Shown: positions 6,493-7,387 of the stretch, one piece after another
How positions within the stretch are numbered: position 1 is the first letter of the stretch
Layout: each line of letters begins with the position of its first letter
Made by a program: the position numbers and the translations under genes
Assembly: GCA_005879205.1 (NCBI GenBank)
Contig: VBLD01000128.1
Coordinates: 22,465-29,851 of the forward strand
Length of the DNA stretch: 7,387 nucleotides
Origin: Deltaproteobacteria bacterium
GTDB lineage: Bacteria; Desulfobacterota; Binatia; DP-6
Reading direction: 5' to 3'
The notes under the pieces: generated by a model
What the model was told of the DNA's origin: nothing
Seen by the model: the letters and a program-made list of their open reading frames with translations, nothing else
Database searches by the model: none

Positions 6493-6664
6493 TCAGTAAG
6501 CCCAGCATCAGCTCGAGGTAGCCGTAGTTCGCGTCGGCCCCAGCGAAGGTGTGCTTCACCACCCCCTGCCCGAAGGCGTGCCCGTAGTACGCGTTGGTCG
6601 CCCCGCCTCCGGCATACCAGAGGTCGCGCTTCTCGCTCAGCCTGAGCCAGTGATAGTCCTCGCA
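6493..6664 (-). pseudogene. 3' remnant of an outer-membrane beta-barrel gene (alginate-export/porin type)
   Basis: The minus strand carries about 57 codons with protein-like composition and good third-position GC bias, but no start codon and no beginning: an in-frame TGA (6680-6682, the NarK stop) lies just upstream. The sequence reads CEDYHWLRLSEKRDLWYAGG, then GGATNAYYGHAFGQGVVK, then HTFAGADANYGYLELMLGLL. The blocks YHWLRLSEKRDLWY and (Y)GH.F..G..VKHTF..ADANYGYL.L resemble the last strands of alginate-export-family outer-membrane proteins, with the section between them apparently deleted. The frame runs on without its own stop, but a TGA lies one base out of frame (6493-6495), where a barrel would be expected to end. 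The most likely reading is a truncated, decayed porin gene once following narK. The family assignment is from memory of motifs and is tentative. Confidence 0.5.
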
Positions 6665-6679
6665 TGCTCGAGTGGTCGC

Positions 6680-7387
6680 TCAGCGCCCGGCGACGACCGG
6701 CAGCGGAGAATCTCCGGGCTGCATTGGTCGGCGTCCGGTCCGGACCGCCGGCCGCCCGACCCGCGCCCGCCCCCCGTCGCCCGCCCAGGTGAGCCCCCAG
6801 CCCCCGCTCACCGCCAGCACGAGCGACATGCCCCACAAGCAGACGACCGAGAGCGCCAGGAGGCCGCTCGCGTAGGTACCCGTGATGTCCTTGAGCATGC
6901 CCAGGATGGACGGGAGGAAGAAGCCCCCGAGGCCTCCCGCGGCGCCGACCAACCCGGTGATCACCCCGATCTCCCTCTGAAAGCGCAGCGGCACGAGCTG
7001 GAAGACGGAACCGTTGCCCGCGCCGAGCAGAGCGAGCGCGGCGAAGAAGAGCGCCGTCGCGAGCCAGAGGGGAGGCAGGCTCGCAACGCCGAGCAGAAGC
7101 AGGGCCACGGCACCGTAGAGTACCGTCAGCACGCGGATGCCGCCCTGCCGGTCGGCGAGCAGCCCGCCGATCGGCCGCATGAAGCTGCCGGCGAACACGC
7201 AGAGCGCGGTGAGGTCGCCGGCGGCGACCTTGCCGACCCCGTACTGGTCGTGGAAGAAGATGCCGAGAAAGCTCGCCAGGCCGACGAAGCCGCCGAAGGT
7301 GATGCCGTAGAAGAGGCAGAACCAGAGCGTGTCGAGCTCCCTCAGCAGGGCGGCGTAGTCGCGGAAGCGCCTCGGCGCCGGCTGGCT
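6680..7387 (-). CDS. narK: NarK-type nitrate/nitrite MFS transporter, C-terminal half (5'-partial)
   Basis: Inner-membrane transporter of the nitrate/nitrite porter (NNP) family of MFS; 235 C-terminal residues are visible and the start lies beyond 7387. In visible numbering, FYGITFGGFVGLASFLGIFF (26-45) is the seventh helix. SFMRPIGGLLADRQGG (68-83) holds Arg71, matching the conserved substrate-binding arginine of TM8 in NarK. GAGNGSVFQLVP (122-133) and GLVGAAGGLGGFFLPSILG (145-163) are the nitrate-signature region, and YASGLLALSVVCLWGMSLVL (172-191) is the last helix. After about residue 203 the tail is Arg/Pro/Gly-rich, with less GC-biased third positions just before the stop, so the 3' end may be altered. 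The symbol is a family-level label; the sequence cannot tell NarK from NasA/NrtP types or give the transport direction. It lies directly upstream of the porin remnant. Confidence 0.9.
   Translation of the reverse strand, partial: SQPAPRRFRDYAALLRELDTLWFCLFYGITFGGFVGLASFLGIFFHDQYGVGKVAAGDLTALCVFAGSFMRPIGGLLADRQGGIRVLTVLYGAVALLLLGVASLPPLWLATALFFAALALLGAGNGSVFQLVPLRFQREIGVITGLVGAAGGLGGFFLPSILGMLKDITGTYASGLLALSVVCLWGMSLVLAVSGGWGLTWAGDGGRARVGRPAVRTGRRPMQPGDSPLPVVAGR

Noticed and set aside
6276..6836. 186-codon minus-strand frame spanning the ACT gene end and narK tail
   Set aside because: Crosses two real gene ends and the hairpin and has no domain; the remnant signal lies in a different frame.

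Overview
This is a GC-rich, gene-dense stretch of bacterial chromosome with strong G/C preference at third codon positions and frequent GTG starts. The gene families (SufT, LarB, NarK-type nitrate transporter, paired CNNM/CorC-like proteins, GAF sensor, NYN/OST-HTH protein) fit a Gram-negative-type environmental bacterium of the Deltaproteobacteria/Binatota/Methylomirabilota kind. That placement is an inference from composition and family mix, not from a marker gene. No tRNA, rRNA, CRISPR array, insertion sequence or phage gene is visible.

Layout: (1) 1-905, minus: a membrane sensor with a GAF-like domain, cut by the window edge and interrupted by an apparent one-base frameshift near 449. (2) 1034-2158, plus: a NYN-family nuclease-like protein with a C-terminal OST-HTH/LOTUS-like domain and arginine-rich ends. 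It is divergent from the sensor across a 128-bp gap holding a perfect 8-bp inverted repeat. (3) 2210-2749, minus: SufT, an iron-sulfur cluster assembly factor, convergent with the NYN gene. (4) 2809-5705, plus: a tight three-gene operon of two CNNM/CorC-like CBS proteins followed by larB (nickel-pincer cofactor synthesis). The second CNNM gene very probably starts at 3774 in a GTGA overlap with its neighbour and carries an apparent one-base loss near 3789. (5) 5897-6448, plus: a double-ACT GcvR-type protein ending at a strong 10-bp hairpin. (6) 6493-7387, minus: the C-terminal half of a NarK-type nitrate/nitrite transporter, followed by a decayed 3' fragment of what looks like an outer-membrane beta-barrel (alginate-export type) gene.

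Functional links: the central operon joins divalent-cation handling to LarB, a Mg-dependent step leading to a nickel cofactor. SufT is transcribed divergently from it. The right edge looks like a former pair of inner-membrane nitrate carrier and outer-membrane porin, with the porin now reduced to a remnant.

Two independent single-base frame breaks in otherwise well-conserved genes, plus a third possible one in the porin remnant, mean that assembly or sequencing error must be weighed against real gene decay. I did not see a convincing new defence or mobile system. The most interesting items are the asymmetric CNNM pair coupled to larB, the NYN/OST-HTH architecture, and the porin remnant beside narK.
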